Part shown: positions 27,077-36,076 of the stretch, piece after piece
How the letters are laid out: each line of letters begins with the position of its first letter
How positions within the stretch are numbered: position 1 is the stretch's first letter
Assembly (NCBI RefSeq): GCF_014596475.1
Contig: NZ_MECJ01000002.1
Location: 704,530 to 768,529 of the forward strand
From: Streptomyces sp. CBMA152
GTDB lineage: Bacteria; Actinomycetota; Actinomycetes; Streptomycetales; Streptomycetaceae
DNA: 64,000 nucleotides
Direction: 5' to 3'
Made by a program: the position numbers and the translations under genes
Notes under the pieces: model-generated
Told to the model about the DNA's origin: nothing
Database searches by the model: none
Seen by the model: only the letters and a program-made list of their open reading frames with translations

Positions 27077-27865
27077 TTACAGCGGGTAGCGGTCGATCCG
27101 GTACAGGACGGCGTTGAGTGCATCGGGGCCCAGCCGTAGCACCCCGCTGAACGGGCTGTCGAGCGCCCAGATCAGCCATAGGAGAAACGCCAGCAGCGCC
27201 GTGGTGGCAACCACCATGCCGGTGTGCAGCGGGGTGCCCGAGTGTTCCAAAGCCAAGGAGAAGCCGACGGTGAGCACTGCTCCGAGGAAGAGGCAGGCCC
27301 ACAGTATCGACGGCACGATGCCCGGCATGGCGTCCAGGCGGAGCCTTCGACTGTCGGCAAGTTGCTCCACGTCGCCGAGGATGAGATTGGCGGCGTTCTG
27401 CTGGCCGCCGGTGGCTGTGTCGTAGGCCTGGGCTTGCTCACGCAGCTTGACGAGGGCATCCCAGGCCTTGGCGCTGTCATGGCCACTCTCCATACCCGGC
27501 CATTCATCGTCGACGAGTGTGCGGGCGTAATCCCGTACGCCGTAGGCGAGTTTGGTGCGTTGTGGTCCGGTGGTGTTGCGGCTGGTGAAGTAGAGTCGGG
27601 CCACCGTATTGGCCTCGGTGTAAGTGTTGTTGCGAGCCTGGGTCTGGTTGTCCCACACCGCAACGACAACGAAGGCAAGAAACACCCCATAGAGTGCGGC
27701 GACCATGCCGAGCAGCGTGCCGACGGACTCTCCCCGGCCTCGCTGATCGCGTCTCCCGGCCGGTGCGGCCGCCTGCCCCTTGCGGCGGTGCAGCACCCGC
27801 GCGAGAAGGGCGGTGCCGACCATAGGCACCATCATGCTGAGGAACGCGACCAGATAAGGCGGCAT
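27077..27865 (-). CDS. DUF4239 integral membrane protein
   Basis: A 262-residue membrane protein. It has two N-terminal hydrophobic segments (LVAFLSMMVPMVGTALLARV, TLLGMVAALYGVFLAFVVVA). A polar region of about 115 residues contains EANTVARLYFTSRNTTGPQR, and two C-terminal segments follow (ILWACLFLGAVLTVGFSLAL, VVATTALLAFLLWLIWALD). This 2+2 layout with the WDNQTQARNNTYTEAN motif is typical of DUF4239, which resembles bestrophin-like channels; the function is unproven. ATG at 27865 is preferred because the hydrophobic part starts there; 27910 is an alternative. It is divergent from the integrase remnant. Confidence 0.82.
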   Translation of the reverse strand: MPPYLVAFLSMMVPMVGTALLARVLHRRKGQAAAPAGRRDQRGRGESVGTLLGMVAALYGVFLAFVVVAVWDNQTQARNNTYTEANTVARLYFTSRNTTGPQRTKLAYGVRDYARTLVDDEWPGMESGHDSAKAWDALVKLREQAQAYDTATGGQQNAANLILGDVEQLADSRRLRLDAMPGIVPSILWACLFLGAVLTVGFSLALEHSGTPLHTGMVVATTALLAFLLWLIWALDSPFSGVLRLGPDALNAVLYRIDRYPL

Positions 27866-27924
27866 GGGCTGAGTCTGGAACACTCGAAACACCCGTACAA
27901 GACGGGGCATTGGCCGTAGCCTCG

Positions 27925-28210
27925 CTCTTTCGTTTCGAACGAGATGACGGTGTTTATCGTCAATCTATCGACTATGAGGGCGACCCGGAGGCGAAGCCGT
28001 TCGCCCGGGAAGCGTTGCAGCTCTTCCTCGCCTACGCCGACGAACAGGTCGAACGAGCGGTGCGGGCGAAACGCAAGGGCGCCCTGGCGGCCTACCGCGA
28101 CGCCACCCTCCTCAAGATCATCTACGGGTGGGTCCTGCACCGGACCGAGACCTCTCAACTCGACCTCGTCGACTTCGGACGCAACCCGCAGGCTCGTCAG
28201 TTCGGCTCGT
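27925..28210 (+). pseudogene. Tyrosine recombinase (integrase) fragment
   Basis: About 95 residues of a phage-type integrase core: EAKPFAREALQLFLAYADEQ, RAKRKGALAAYRDATLLKII and YGWVLHRTETSQLDLVDFGR. The motif GW-x-L-R-R-T-E (here HRTE) carries the first catalytic Arg of the family. The N-terminal SAM-like domain and the C-terminal H-x-x-R and Tyr motifs are absent, and the translation turns to noise after FGRNPQARQFG. No attachment site was found. The following ~500 bases hold no gene I can support. Confidence 0.65.
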
Positions 28211-28726
28211 CGCGGTCACGCTCAAACCCGGACTTTGCCAACGACACGGAGTGGTACCGAAGTTACGGCCTGACCTTGACCATGTCCGGGCCGCGACGCG
28301 AGGGCATCCGTGGCCACCTGCACGCGAGCGTCGCCGACCATCACCCTCGCGAAAGCGCCGCCACGCCAGCCAAGCCCATCATCCCGCTCCGAGCAGGCCC
28401 GTTGGCAGTCACGTGCGAATTCGCCGGCGGTGTCAGTTCTCGCCGAGAAAACAACGGGGTGGGCCCTGACCTGGCGAGGCGCCCTGGTCAACTCCCTGTC
28501 AGCAAACGCCCACCGATGCAGTGAACTTTCAGAAGCGCTCCCACTCATCGAACGTGTCCCTACAGCCCCGGCGCACCGTCTCGAAAGGCGCCCCTCAGCG
28601 GGGCGGTGGCCTGCGGTGATATGCCTGCGGTGCTCGGGCGCGGCCACGCCCTCGGCGGGGTCGGTGGCGGCGTGGCAGGTCCGGGCCCTCTTGCCCGGGC
28701 CGAAGGCGCTTCCTATGGTCCGGCCC

Positions 28727-29791
28727 ATGAGCATCCCCACCGAGCCGATCGGCAGCATCCCTCGCCCGCGCGCCCTCCAGGAAGCCCTTGCCGAGCACGC
28801 CCAAGGGCACCTGGACGATGCCGAACTGGCCAAGCTCCAGGAGCAGGCCACCGTCGACACCCTGGCTCGCCTGGAGGAGCTGGGCTGTCCGGTCCTGGTC
28901 GACGGCGAGCAGGCCAAGCCCAGCTTCGCCACCTACCCGATCACGGGTCTGGCCACCCTCGACCCAGCGGGCGCCGTCATCCCGTTCGCCGACGGCCACA
29001 CCCGGCAGCTGCCCCGTCTGACCGCAGGACCGTTCCGCTACCAGGTCCACGCGGACACCTACCTGCACGATGCCCGGCGGCACACCGACCGCCCGCTCAA
29101 GCAGGCGGTCATCGCGCCCTCGGCACTCAGCTTGCTCTACCCGGCCGAACCCCTCGACAACTACCCCCGCGAGGCGTTCCTGCGCGACTTGGCCGACGAG
29201 GCGGAGGCCGACATCCGCCGCTGCCTGGAGGCGGGCGCACACGTGGTGCAGCTCGACTTCACCGAGGGCCGCCTCTCCCTCAAGCTCGACCCGAGCGGCA
29301 CACTCCTCGACGACTTCATCGCGCTCAACAACGAGGTCCTCGGCCGGTTCACCGAGGCCGAACGGGCCCGGCTCGGCGTGCATACCTGCCCGGGCGGCGA
29401 TCACGACTCCACCCACAGCCTGGACGTCGACTACGCCGGGCTGCTGCCCAAGCTCTTCCAGCTCAAGGTCGGCAACTTCTACGTCCAGCTCGCCAGCGAG
29501 GCCGACCCCGAGCCCGTACTGCGGATCATCGCCGACCAACTGCGCCCGGGCATCCGGGTCTTCGTCGGGGTGACCGACCCGATCACCACGATCGTCGAAA
29601 CGCCCGAGGAGGTACGCGACCGGGTGCTGCTCGCCGCCCGCCACATCCCGGTCGACCAGCTGGGCACCTGCGACGACTGCGGCTTCTCACCGTTCGCAGA
29701 CGACACCTCCACCTCCCGCGAGACCGCCTTCGCCAAGATCGAAGCCCGGGTGAAGGGAACAGCCCTGGCCGCCCAGACCCTGGGCCTGTGA
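28727..29791 (+). CDS. MetE-like cobalamin-independent methyltransferase, C-terminal-domain type
   Basis: A 354-residue enzyme equivalent to the catalytic C-terminal barrel of MetE. It starts PTEPIGSIPRPRALQEAL, the usual opening of single-domain homologues. The core VVQLDFTEGRLSLK and HTCPGGDHDSTHSLDVDY, plus the final CDDCGFSPFADD, provide the His and Cys zinc ligands. Such proteins transfer methyl groups to homocysteine or a related thiol; lacking the N-terminal half, they may use a donor other than polyglutamyl methyl-tetrahydrofolate. ATG at 28727 is chosen over one at 28715 by similarity; no good ribosome site is seen. It is convergent with the MerR fusion gene. Confidence 0.88.
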   Translation: MSIPTEPIGSIPRPRALQEALAEHAQGHLDDAELAKLQEQATVDTLARLEELGCPVLVDGEQAKPSFATYPITGLATLDPAGAVIPFADGHTRQLPRLTAGPFRYQVHADTYLHDARRHTDRPLKQAVIAPSALSLLYPAEPLDNYPREAFLRDLADEAEADIRRCLEAGAHVVQLDFTEGRLSLKLDPSGTLLDDFIALNNEVLGRFTEAERARLGVHTCPGGDHDSTHSLDVDYAGLLPKLFQLKVGNFYVQLASEADPEPVLRIIADQLRPGIRVFVGVTDPITTIVETPEEVRDRVLLAARHIPVDQLGTCDDCGFSPFADDTSTSRETAFAKIEARVKGTALAAQTLGL

Positions 29792-29846
29792 TACGGAGCC
29801 GCGCACGCCGCACATGTAACCCGGGTCAGTCCGGACCAGTGCCCAT

Positions 29847-30962
29847 TCAAGCTATGAGCAGGCGGAGGCCGAGGTCTGCCGTGTCGAGGCGGGCGAGGTC
29901 GCTGTTGCGCTCAGCCCATCGGCCGGAGTCGAGGTCGTCGCGGAGGCTTCGCACCGCCCGCTGCTCGGCGTCCGGCCCGACCCTCGTCCACACCGACATC
30001 GCCCGGCGGACGTGCTCCTCCAGATACGCCCCTGGTCTGCGCCAGTACGCCTCGAACAGGCCGTCAGCGCAGTCCCACGGGATGGGCACCGGCTCAGCGC
30101 GGGCGCCGATCGCGTCGGCCATCCCCGCAAGTGAGGGAAATTCTGCGAGGACGGTGGCGAACTCGGGCAGGTAGTCGCGGGTAAGCCAGAACCGGTCCTG
30201 CCATCCGGGCTCGTCGGTGTCGAACGTCAGCACCACCACGCGGCGGGCAACGCGCCGCATCTCGCGCAGCCCCGCTATCGGGTCCCCCCAGTGGTGAACA
30301 GTGGAGACGGCCATCGCGACGTCGAAGGAGTGATCCGCGAACGGCAGGCTCTCCGCGGCGGCGGCCACGCACGGCGCCGAGCCGGCAGGCCGCTGACGCC
30401 GCATGACCTCCGACGGCTCCACCGCGGTCACCTCGCGATCAGCCGGCTCGTAGGAGCCGGTGCCGGCCCCGACATTCAGCACCGTCCGCGCGTCCCCGAG
30501 CGCGTCCAGGATCTGCGCTGCGATCCGCGGCTCGGTACGCCGCGTCGCCGTGTAAGCGCCGCCGATCGCGTCGTACAACCGTGCACCGAGCATCCCCAGT
30601 TGCTCCTCCGGTGTCACCTTCAGTCCCCTCGCCCGTGCCTCAAGTTCCCTGTCAATGGCCGCCACCATGGCGTCAGCACGATCACGCCGCTCCAGCAGCA
30701 GGCCACGCAGTCGGCGCAGGTGCGCGACCGCGTCGGTGGACGAGTCGCCGACCAGTTCCGCAACCTCCCGCAACCCGAAGCCCAGCCGCCTATAGGCCAG
30801 CACTTCCCTCAGCCGCTCGACGTCACCCGCCGAGTAGGCCCGGTACCCACCCGAGGTCCGCGCCGACGGACGCACGAGCCCGATCGCGTCATAGTGATGC
30901 AGCGTGCGGACGCTCACGTCGGCCAGCTCGGCCACGCGCCCCACGGTCCAGTGATCTTCCAC
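29847..30962 (-). CDS. MerR regulator fused to a SAM-dependent methyltransferase
   Basis: A 371-residue fusion. Residues 1-75 are a MerR DNA-binding domain (TVGRVAELADVSVRTLHHYD, ARTSGGYRAYSAGDVERLRE). A dimer helix to ~residue 125 follows (LLLERRDRADAMVAAIDREL). Residues ~160-330 are a class I methyltransferase: motif I TVLNVGAGTGSYEP, the acidic VTAVEPS loop, and AESLPFADHSFDVAMAVST with VHHW. So a TipA-like sensor domain is replaced by an enzyme. GTG at 30962 is chosen because a MerR-type promoter ends seven bases upstream, giving a leaderless mRNA; an ATG at 31013 lies upstream of that promoter. Autoregulation through the operator is likely; the methyl acceptor is unknown. Confidence 0.85.
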   Translation of the reverse strand: MEDHWTVGRVAELADVSVRTLHHYDAIGLVRPSARTSGGYRAYSAGDVERLREVLAYRRLGFGLREVAELVGDSSTDAVAHLRRLRGLLLERRDRADAMVAAIDRELEARARGLKVTPEEQLGMLGARLYDAIGGAYTATRRTEPRIAAQILDALGDARTVLNVGAGTGSYEPADREVTAVEPSEVMRRQRPAGSAPCVAAAAESLPFADHSFDVAMAVSTVHHWGDPIAGLREMRRVARRVVVLTFDTDEPGWQDRFWLTRDYLPEFATVLAEFPSLAGMADAIGARAEPVPIPWDCADGLFEAYWRRPGAYLEEHVRRAMSVWTRVGPDAEQRAVRSLRDDLDSGRWAERNSDLARLDTADLGLRLLIA

Positions 30963-30969
30963 GGCACCG

Positions 30970-31000
30970 ACTATGCAGCCTGACGTCACGTGAGGGTCAA
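30970..31000 (-). promoter_or_regulatory. MerR-type promoter with overlapping dyad operator
   Basis: Minus strand: TTGACC (31000-30995) and CATAGT (30975-30970) are spaced 19 bases apart, the over-long spacing typical of MerR-activated promoters. Between them lies the dyad CCTCACGTGACGTCAGG (30995-30979), resembling TipA-type operators. The GTG start is seven bases past the -10, so transcription should begin at or beside the start codon. Confidence 0.82.
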
Positions 31001-31377
31001 GAGCCGCACTCATGACCCGCAAGAGACAACGCGGAACCGTAGGCGCACGCCGCGTTACCGTCAGAAGCGGTCCTTTGCGCGAGCATATCGCCGCCCGAGG
31101 GCGTGATCGCGGCAGCCAAGCGCGCCATGGTTCCCGAGGACCTGGCCGAGGTTCTCCTGCGGGAACATGCTGCCGGGGTGGGCCAGTTCGCCCGCCCCGG
31201 CAGCCGAGCGGTTGATCCGCGGTGCACTGGCCCACGGTGCTCAGAGGTGCTCAGACTCCCGACGGCGAGCGTGATCTGGAGGGCACGCTGCGAGGACTGG
31301 CCGGATGGAACCGGACCGGGCCCCGGTGCTCACCGGCGTCCTGCAGCGTGGAGAACCTGGTCGTGTGAATGCGGGCG
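31001..31377 (+). other. Intergenic region, no supported gene
   Basis: Between the MerR-type promoter and the oxygenase stop. Short plus-strand strings such as AAAKRAMVPEDLAEVLLREH look faintly protein-like but have no start, stop or family. I see no hairpin or repeat of note. Confidence 0.35.
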
Positions 31378-32541
31378 TCAGGGGGAGACCGTGGCGGCCG
31401 GTGGTGTCCACCGGTGGGTGCGGGACACCGTCCCTTCGACGCCGAAGTCCTTCTTGAGCTGTTCCGGAATGGCGTAGTGCATGACGCGTCCACGGGTGAG
31501 GGAGGACAGTTCCAGGACGGCGGTCAGATGGCCGAGGCGGTCGAGCGCCCAGGCTCCGAGGGGGGAGCGGTCCTCGATCGTCTCCAGTACGCCGAGGAGG
31601 TGCGGCACCGCCTTGACGACGGTGTCCCAGCGGCTGCGCGGCACCTGGAGCCAGTCGGCACAGGTGTCGCCGACGAGGTGGCGGATGAGCGCCGAGACGA
31701 TCGGGTCGAAGAAGGTGCCGGGCACGATCTCCTCGTAGAGGTCGATGAGCTGTCGGGTCAGATGAGCGCCTTCGTCGGACGGGGCCATGTGCCGGAGCAT
31801 GTACAGGTCGAGGAACTGCCGTGCTTCATCAAGGGTGGTGGGGACGGCGTTCTGGTCGATGCCGAGCATGGCACCGACCACGCGCCAGGCGTAGTAGTAC
31901 GCCTCGGCGCCTTCGGTGGACATGTGGATGCCGAGGCGGTGCAGGCTGTCCAGGACGAGCAGGGAGAAGAACATCTGCCCGCCGATCATGTCCTCCTGAC
32001 AGATCGGCGTGCCGAGCGTTGCGATGTCCCAGCGGTTCTCGCGCTTGAGGTGGTGGCGGATGGAGGCGTGCAGGAGGCGGACCTTCTGGGCCGCGGGAAT
32101 GAACCGGCTGTCTGCCTCGAAGGCGTCGGGTTGCATCAGATAGACGGTGAACTGCCCCGTCTCCGCCATCCGTTTGGAGGGGTACTTCAGGCCGTGGGTG
32201 GCCGAGAGGAGCTGCGCCACGTGCGGGACGACGTAGCAGGCCGGCATGGAGGCGAAGGACAGGGCGGTGGAGATGTGCACGTTGTTGTCGATGAAGAAGA
32301 GCCGGGCCCGCTCCATCTCGCCCCAGTCCACCCAGGTCGGCGGCGTACTGGTGACCTGGAGGTACTCCCGCGCCACATCGGGCAGCCCGTCCGGCAAGGG
32401 GGCGCCGACGGTGGAGACGTACCGCATCAGGGTGTTGAACTTGCCCACCTCCCCCCGTTCGAACAGCGTGGCCACGGTGGCATCGGCGAGTTCGTCACCC
32501 GCTCGCCGCAGGGCGTCCATGGATGCCTCGGTGTAGGTCAT
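31378..32541 (-). CDS. MpaB/Lcp-type oxygenase (DUF2236)
   Basis: A 387-residue protein of the oxygenase-MpaB / latex-clearing-protein family, heme proteins that oxidatively cleave isoprenoid chains. Supporting blocks are FERGEVGKFNTLMRYVSTVG, MERARLFFIDNNVHISTALS, GQFTVYLMQPDAFE and the VRLLHASIRHH segment with candidate heme His, then GTPICQEDMIGGQMFFSLLV. No signal peptide is visible, unlike rubber-degrading secreted Lcp, so the substrate is probably intracellular. ATG at 32541 follows GAGGAG by seven bases. It is the third gene of an operon behind a polyprenyl diphosphate synthase, 87 bases downstream, suggesting the prenyl product is cleaved. The family is confident; the reaction is inferred. 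Confidence 0.85.
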   Translation of the reverse strand: MTYTEASMDALRRAGDELADATVATLFERGEVGKFNTLMRYVSTVGAPLPDGLPDVAREYLQVTSTPPTWVDWGEMERARLFFIDNNVHISTALSFASMPACYVVPHVAQLLSATHGLKYPSKRMAETGQFTVYLMQPDAFEADSRFIPAAQKVRLLHASIRHHLKRENRWDIATLGTPICQEDMIGGQMFFSLLVLDSLHRLGIHMSTEGAEAYYYAWRVVGAMLGIDQNAVPTTLDEARQFLDLYMLRHMAPSDEGAHLTRQLIDLYEEIVPGTFFDPIVSALIRHLVGDTCADWLQVPRSRWDTVVKAVPHLLGVLETIEDRSPLGAWALDRLGHLTAVLELSSLTRGRVMHYAIPEQLKKDFGVEGTVSRTHRWTPPAATVSP

Positions 32542-32628
32542 GACAGGGCTCCTCGTCCTTGACGGGTGGTCGGCGACAGACAGCGGCATGTCCCCGGAGA
32601 CGGCACACACGCTCCTGTGGGGTGCGGA

Positions 32629-33684
32629 TCAGGACAGACGGATCGCAGCGGAGCGCGCCAGTGTGATCAGGGCAGCTGCGGCGGGCGCCGGTGCGTTCAG
32701 GGTGTGCAGCGCGGCCAGGGCCTCCTCGACCCGATCGGCGATCATGGCCTCGATGCGGTCGGGGGCCTTCACCCGGCACATCACCGCGCGGACCTCAGCC
32801 AGGCCCTGCTCGTCCAGATCGCGGCGGCCGAGCAGCGAGCCGAGCCGCTGCCGCTCGCTCTCGTCGGCCAGGCGCCACGTCTCGGCCAGCAGGGCGGTGG
32901 GTCGGTGGCCGCGTACATCGTCCGCGTTGGCCTTGCCCGTGCGCTGCGGGTCGCCGAACAGTCCGAGCAGATCGTCCCGGAGCTGGAAGGCCTCTCCCAG
33001 CGGCAGCCCGTACGCGGAGCAGCCCTGCCGCAGTCGCTCACCGGCCCCGGCGAGGGCGGAACCGATCAACAGGGGCTGCTCCACGGTGTACTTGGCGGTC
33101 TTGTACCGGATCACCTTCAGCGACGCCGAGGTGTCCGGCAGGCTCCCGGTGCGCAGGATCTCCAGGCACTCGCCCGCGATCAGCTCCCGGGCGAGCAGCG
33201 ACCACAGCGGGCGGGCCCGCGCCAGGTAGGCGGCGGGCAGGCCGCTGGTGGCGAACAGCTGGCCGGCGAGCGACATCAGCAGGTCCCCCACCAGCATCGC
33301 GAGCGACCTCGCGGCGGCTACGGCACGCGGCCGACGGCGTACCGCACCGCGTAGCGCGATGTGCGCCGTGGGCCGGCCGCGCCGCAACGGGCTGTCGTCG
33401 ATGAGGTCGTCATGCACGACCGCGGCGGCGTGCACCAGCTCCATCGAGGCCGCCGCTCGCACCATGGCGTCGCTGTCCGGCTGCCCCGCCGCGCGCCAGC
33501 CCCAGTAGCAGAACGCCGACCGCATCCGCTTGCCGTCGGCGACCGCGGACTCTAACTCGCGTGCCACCGGGTCGAGAAGAGGATCGATGGCTGCCAGCTG
33601 CACGGCCTCCGCGGCCACGAACTGGTGCAGTACGTCATCGACCCGCGTCTTGAACGCGGCAGCCTCCCATCGGTCAGGCATCAT
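32629..33684 (-). CDS. Polyprenyl diphosphate synthase
   Basis: A 351-residue trans-isoprenyl diphosphate synthase. The first Asp-rich motif reads VVHDDLIDDSPLRRGRPT (DDxxDD form) and the second reads QLRDDLLGLFGDPQRTGK. Between them are the conserved VRYKTAKYT-like segment (IRYKTAKYTVEQPLLIGSAL) and GDLLMSLAGQLFA. It condenses isopentenyl diphosphate units onto an allylic primer; chain length cannot be read with certainty. The start is one of two adjacent ATGs (33684 or 33681). It overlaps the upstream 92-residue gene by 11 bases and precedes the MpaB-type oxygenase. No long disordered N-terminus of the kind seen on encapsulin cargo is present. Confidence 0.93.
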   Translation of the reverse strand: MMPDRWEAAAFKTRVDDVLHQFVAAEAVQLAAIDPLLDPVARELESAVADGKRMRSAFCYWGWRAAGQPDSDAMVRAAASMELVHAAAVVHDDLIDDSPLRRGRPTAHIALRGAVRRRPRAVAAARSLAMLVGDLLMSLAGQLFATSGLPAAYLARARPLWSLLARELIAGECLEILRTGSLPDTSASLKVIRYKTAKYTVEQPLLIGSALAGAGERLRQGCSAYGLPLGEAFQLRDDLLGLFGDPQRTGKANADDVRGHRPTALLAETWRLADESERQRLGSLLGRRDLDEQGLAEVRAVMCRVKAPDRIEAMIADRVEEALAALHTLNAPAPAAAALITLARSAAIRLS

Positions 33685-33952
33685 CGCCGGCCCGCCGAGC
33701 CAGCGCGTGCTGGGCGAGAATCTCCAGGTGGGCGGGCGGGGCGGCCGCGTACCGGTCCATCACCAGGCGGCCGCGCGCCAGCAGATCGTGCTCAGCGTCC
33801 GCCGCCAGCTCGGCGGCGTCCGAGCGGTGCAACGCTGCCGACACGGTCCTCAGTGCCGAGGCCAGTGTGCTCACCGCCAGGTCGGCGAGGCCCGCCGCCA
33901 AGAGGACCGTTGTCTCGTCCAAGCCTCTGCGTCGTCCCGTATCCCCTGTCAC
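33674..33952 (-). CDS. Small helical protein coupled to the polyprenyl synthase
   Basis: A 92-residue, mostly helical, Ala/Leu-rich protein (DETTVLLAAGLADLAVSTLA, AAELAADAEHDLLARGRLVM, PPAHLEILAQHALAR). It has no signal peptide and no recognised family. GTG at 33952 follows GAGGGG with good spacing. Its stop lies 11 bases inside the synthase gene, so translation is coupled and the two products are probably made in fixed ratio. A role as a small accessory subunit, as in heterodimeric prenyl synthases, is an analogy only. Confidence 0.65.
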   Translation of the reverse strand: MTGDTGRRRGLDETTVLLAAGLADLAVSTLASALRTVSAALHRSDAAELAADAEHDLLARGRLVMDRYAAAPPAHLEILAQHALARRAGDDA

Positions 33953-34267
33953 GGCATCCCCTCACTTACGGCACGGCCGAGCGGGCGCCCGTCATATGCC
34001 ACCCCTTCCAGAGTCGCGGTGCACCCTGCCTGCGGCCGCAGGAACTCACGATCAGGTGATGAGATCGTGCGTCTGTGCGGACCGGCCGCCCCCAGCCGCC
34101 GGTGCCGGGCGGTCGTGAAAGCGGTCGGCGGACCGGACGTGGTTCGGGTCCTGTGGTTTGACGGGCCGCCTGATCGGGAGACCGTGGCAGGTGATGCCCT
34201 TTCACATCGATGCGACGGGGCACTCCTGGTCTCGGGAGGCGGGGGAGCCGCCGGAGGCTCTCATCCA

Positions 34268-34303
34268 GTTCGGCGCCTGCGCCCAGGGGCGCAGGCGCCG
34301 AAC
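34268..34303 (-). terminator. Terminator hairpin after the secreted lipase gene
   Basis: A perfect 16-base stem (34268-34283 with 34288-34303) with a CAGG tetraloop. It lies about 190 bases past the lipase stop. The surrounding 33953-34489 region has no gene I can support and should contain the promoter of the polyprenyl operon. Confidence 0.78.
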
Positions 34304-34489
34304 GAGAGGGCCAGGACGTGCCGTTGCGGTGCCGCCGCCTCTGTCCCAGGGGCCGGAGTCACCACCCCGCGCGAGCCGTCGGCGCTGGGGATGCCGCGGT
34401 TCGACAGGAGCTCCGCGCGCTCGGCGGCCGGGAACGTGGCGATGCCGAGATCTGTGAGGGTGGCCTTCTGTGCCGCGGAGGCACCGCGA

Positions 34490-35833
34490 TCACGACAGCG
34501 GAGCGGGTTCCTCCGGGGTGAGCGCGTTGCCGCTGGCGATACGGCCGCAGTCGGACGGGGCCGTGCGGCCGGCGAAGCGGTCGTTGAGCCAGCCCAGCGC
34601 GACGGGTGCCCAGGCGAGGGTCGCGCCCGTGTGGCTGAGCAGGTCGTACTGGCTGTACTTGACCGCGGAGCTGCCGGTGGCGCAGTACTTCCGGGCGAGC
34701 GAGCGCACGTCTCCGGCGACCATCACGCCGTCGCCCGTGCCGATGCCCGGGCGGTTGCTGAAGGTCCCCTCGAAGACGCCTCCGTTTCCCTGGCCGATGA
34801 ACCCGGGGACGGCCGGGGTGGCGGCGGAGCCGAGGTTGAGCTTGTTCATCGCCGTCACGAAGGCGGGGATCGAGTTGGGGTTGGCGTACTCCGCCTTCGC
34901 CATCTTCTTCCAGGTCAGCCCCGGGTAGTGGCCGAGGGCGTTGACGATCGAGCCGCGTTCGAGGTCCTTGTAGACGCTCAGGCCGTAGCTGTTGAGGTAG
35001 CTCTTGAGGTCGATGCCGTACGAGCGGGAGACGCCGATGACGGCCATGGGGATCACGCCGGTCCAGGCCAGCGAGCCGTCGACGTACTTCAGGTTGTGCG
35101 CCGGGTCCACGAGCAGGCCGCCCTCGGCGTAGCCGACCAGTCGGCGGTTCACGTCCGGTGCGTAGCTGGGCGCGAGCGTGGCGGCCCAGTTGGTCGCGAT
35201 GGCGCCGCCCGAGTAGCCGATGAGGCCGAACGACGTGGAGGAGTCGAGTCCCGTCTCGGCCGCTTTGGTCGCGGCGCGGATGGAGTCCAGGGTGTTGGTC
35301 CCGTACTCCGGTCCGGCGGCGAAGTTCGCCTGCTGTCCCTCGGTGTCCGGGATGACAACGTTGTAGCCCTGCAGCAGCAGCGGCGCTATGAAGAGGGACT
35401 CCGCGTTGGGGATCACGCCGCCCAGGGTGACGCCGCCGGCGATCGCCCGGGAGGGGCTGTCCTCCGGGTTGAGCGAATCGTAGAACGACTGGTAGGAGAC
35501 GGCCTTGCTGTGGTCTCCCGTCGGACTGCGCACCACCGTGGTCACGTTGGCGGCCGGGCGGCCCTGGGCGTCGGTGGTGCGGTACAGCAGCTGGACCGCC
35601 TTGAGCGGCGTGGGGATGCCGAGGACGTGGTACGGCAGGGTCCGCGTCTTCAGTACGGTGCCCGGCGCGAACGCGGACAGCGGCTCGCTGCCGGTGTAGG
35701 CGTAGAACGGGTCGCTGGCCGAGGCCGTCGCGGCGGCCGGTGTGGCGGCGACGGCGGTGGCGGCCGGGACGGCGGACATGGCCGCGGTTGTGGCGACGGC
35801 GATGGAGAGGAGGCGGATGGCTGCCTTGGACAT
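34490..35833 (-). CDS. Secretory lipase (LIP family)
   Basis: A 447-residue secreted serine esterase. The signal peptide is MSKAAIRLLSIAVATTAAMS with the cleavage region TAVAATPAAA. The fold shows PYHVLGIPTPLKAVQLLYRT, VVIPDTEGQQANFAAGPEYG and the nucleophile elbow FGLIGYSGGAIATNWAA (G-x-S-x-G). It resembles Candida-type secretory lipases as found in many actinobacteria. It should hydrolyse triglycerides or other lipid esters outside the cell. ATG at 35833 follows GAGG. It is divergently transcribed from a PucR-type regulator 243 bases away, which may control it (inference). Confidence 0.9.
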   Translation of the reverse strand: MSKAAIRLLSIAVATTAAMSAVPAATAVAATPAAATASASDPFYAYTGSEPLSAFAPGTVLKTRTLPYHVLGIPTPLKAVQLLYRTTDAQGRPAANVTTVVRSPTGDHSKAVSYQSFYDSLNPEDSPSRAIAGGVTLGGVIPNAESLFIAPLLLQGYNVVIPDTEGQQANFAAGPEYGTNTLDSIRAATKAAETGLDSSTSFGLIGYSGGAIATNWAATLAPSYAPDVNRRLVGYAEGGLLVDPAHNLKYVDGSLAWTGVIPMAVIGVSRSYGIDLKSYLNSYGLSVYKDLERGSIVNALGHYPGLTWKKMAKAEYANPNSIPAFVTAMNKLNLGSAATPAVPGFIGQGNGGVFEGTFSNRPGIGTGDGVMVAGDVRSLARKYCATGSSAVKYSQYDLLSHTGATLAWAPVALGWLNDRFAGRTAPSDCGRIASGNALTPEEPAPLS

Positions 35834-36076
35834 GCGTTCCTCGATTCCTGTGTGGGGGTCCCACGTGCCGGCGGAGGGTTTGGCGCGCGGCGCGTCGGGC
35901 CGGGGCGGGCGGCCCCCGGCAGGGGATTTCGTGAACGATGCGGCCGCGGTCCTGCCACATCTGGCCATCCACTAGTCGGTCGTGTTACCAACCAGTAAGT
36001 GATGTCCCGGAAACATCATGGTGCCGGTGAGCGGCCGAGTCTCCGGGGTGGGGAACAGAGATGTGCGAGGTGGATT

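Noticed and set aside
34158..34457. Small plus-strand frame (string MPFHIDATGHSWSREAGEPP)
   Set aside because: Runs through a terminator hairpin, has a weak ribosome site and no recognisable domain.
33530..35998. 822-residue plus-strand frame
   Set aside because: Spans the antisense of the polyprenyl synthase start and the whole lipase; translation is low-complexity.
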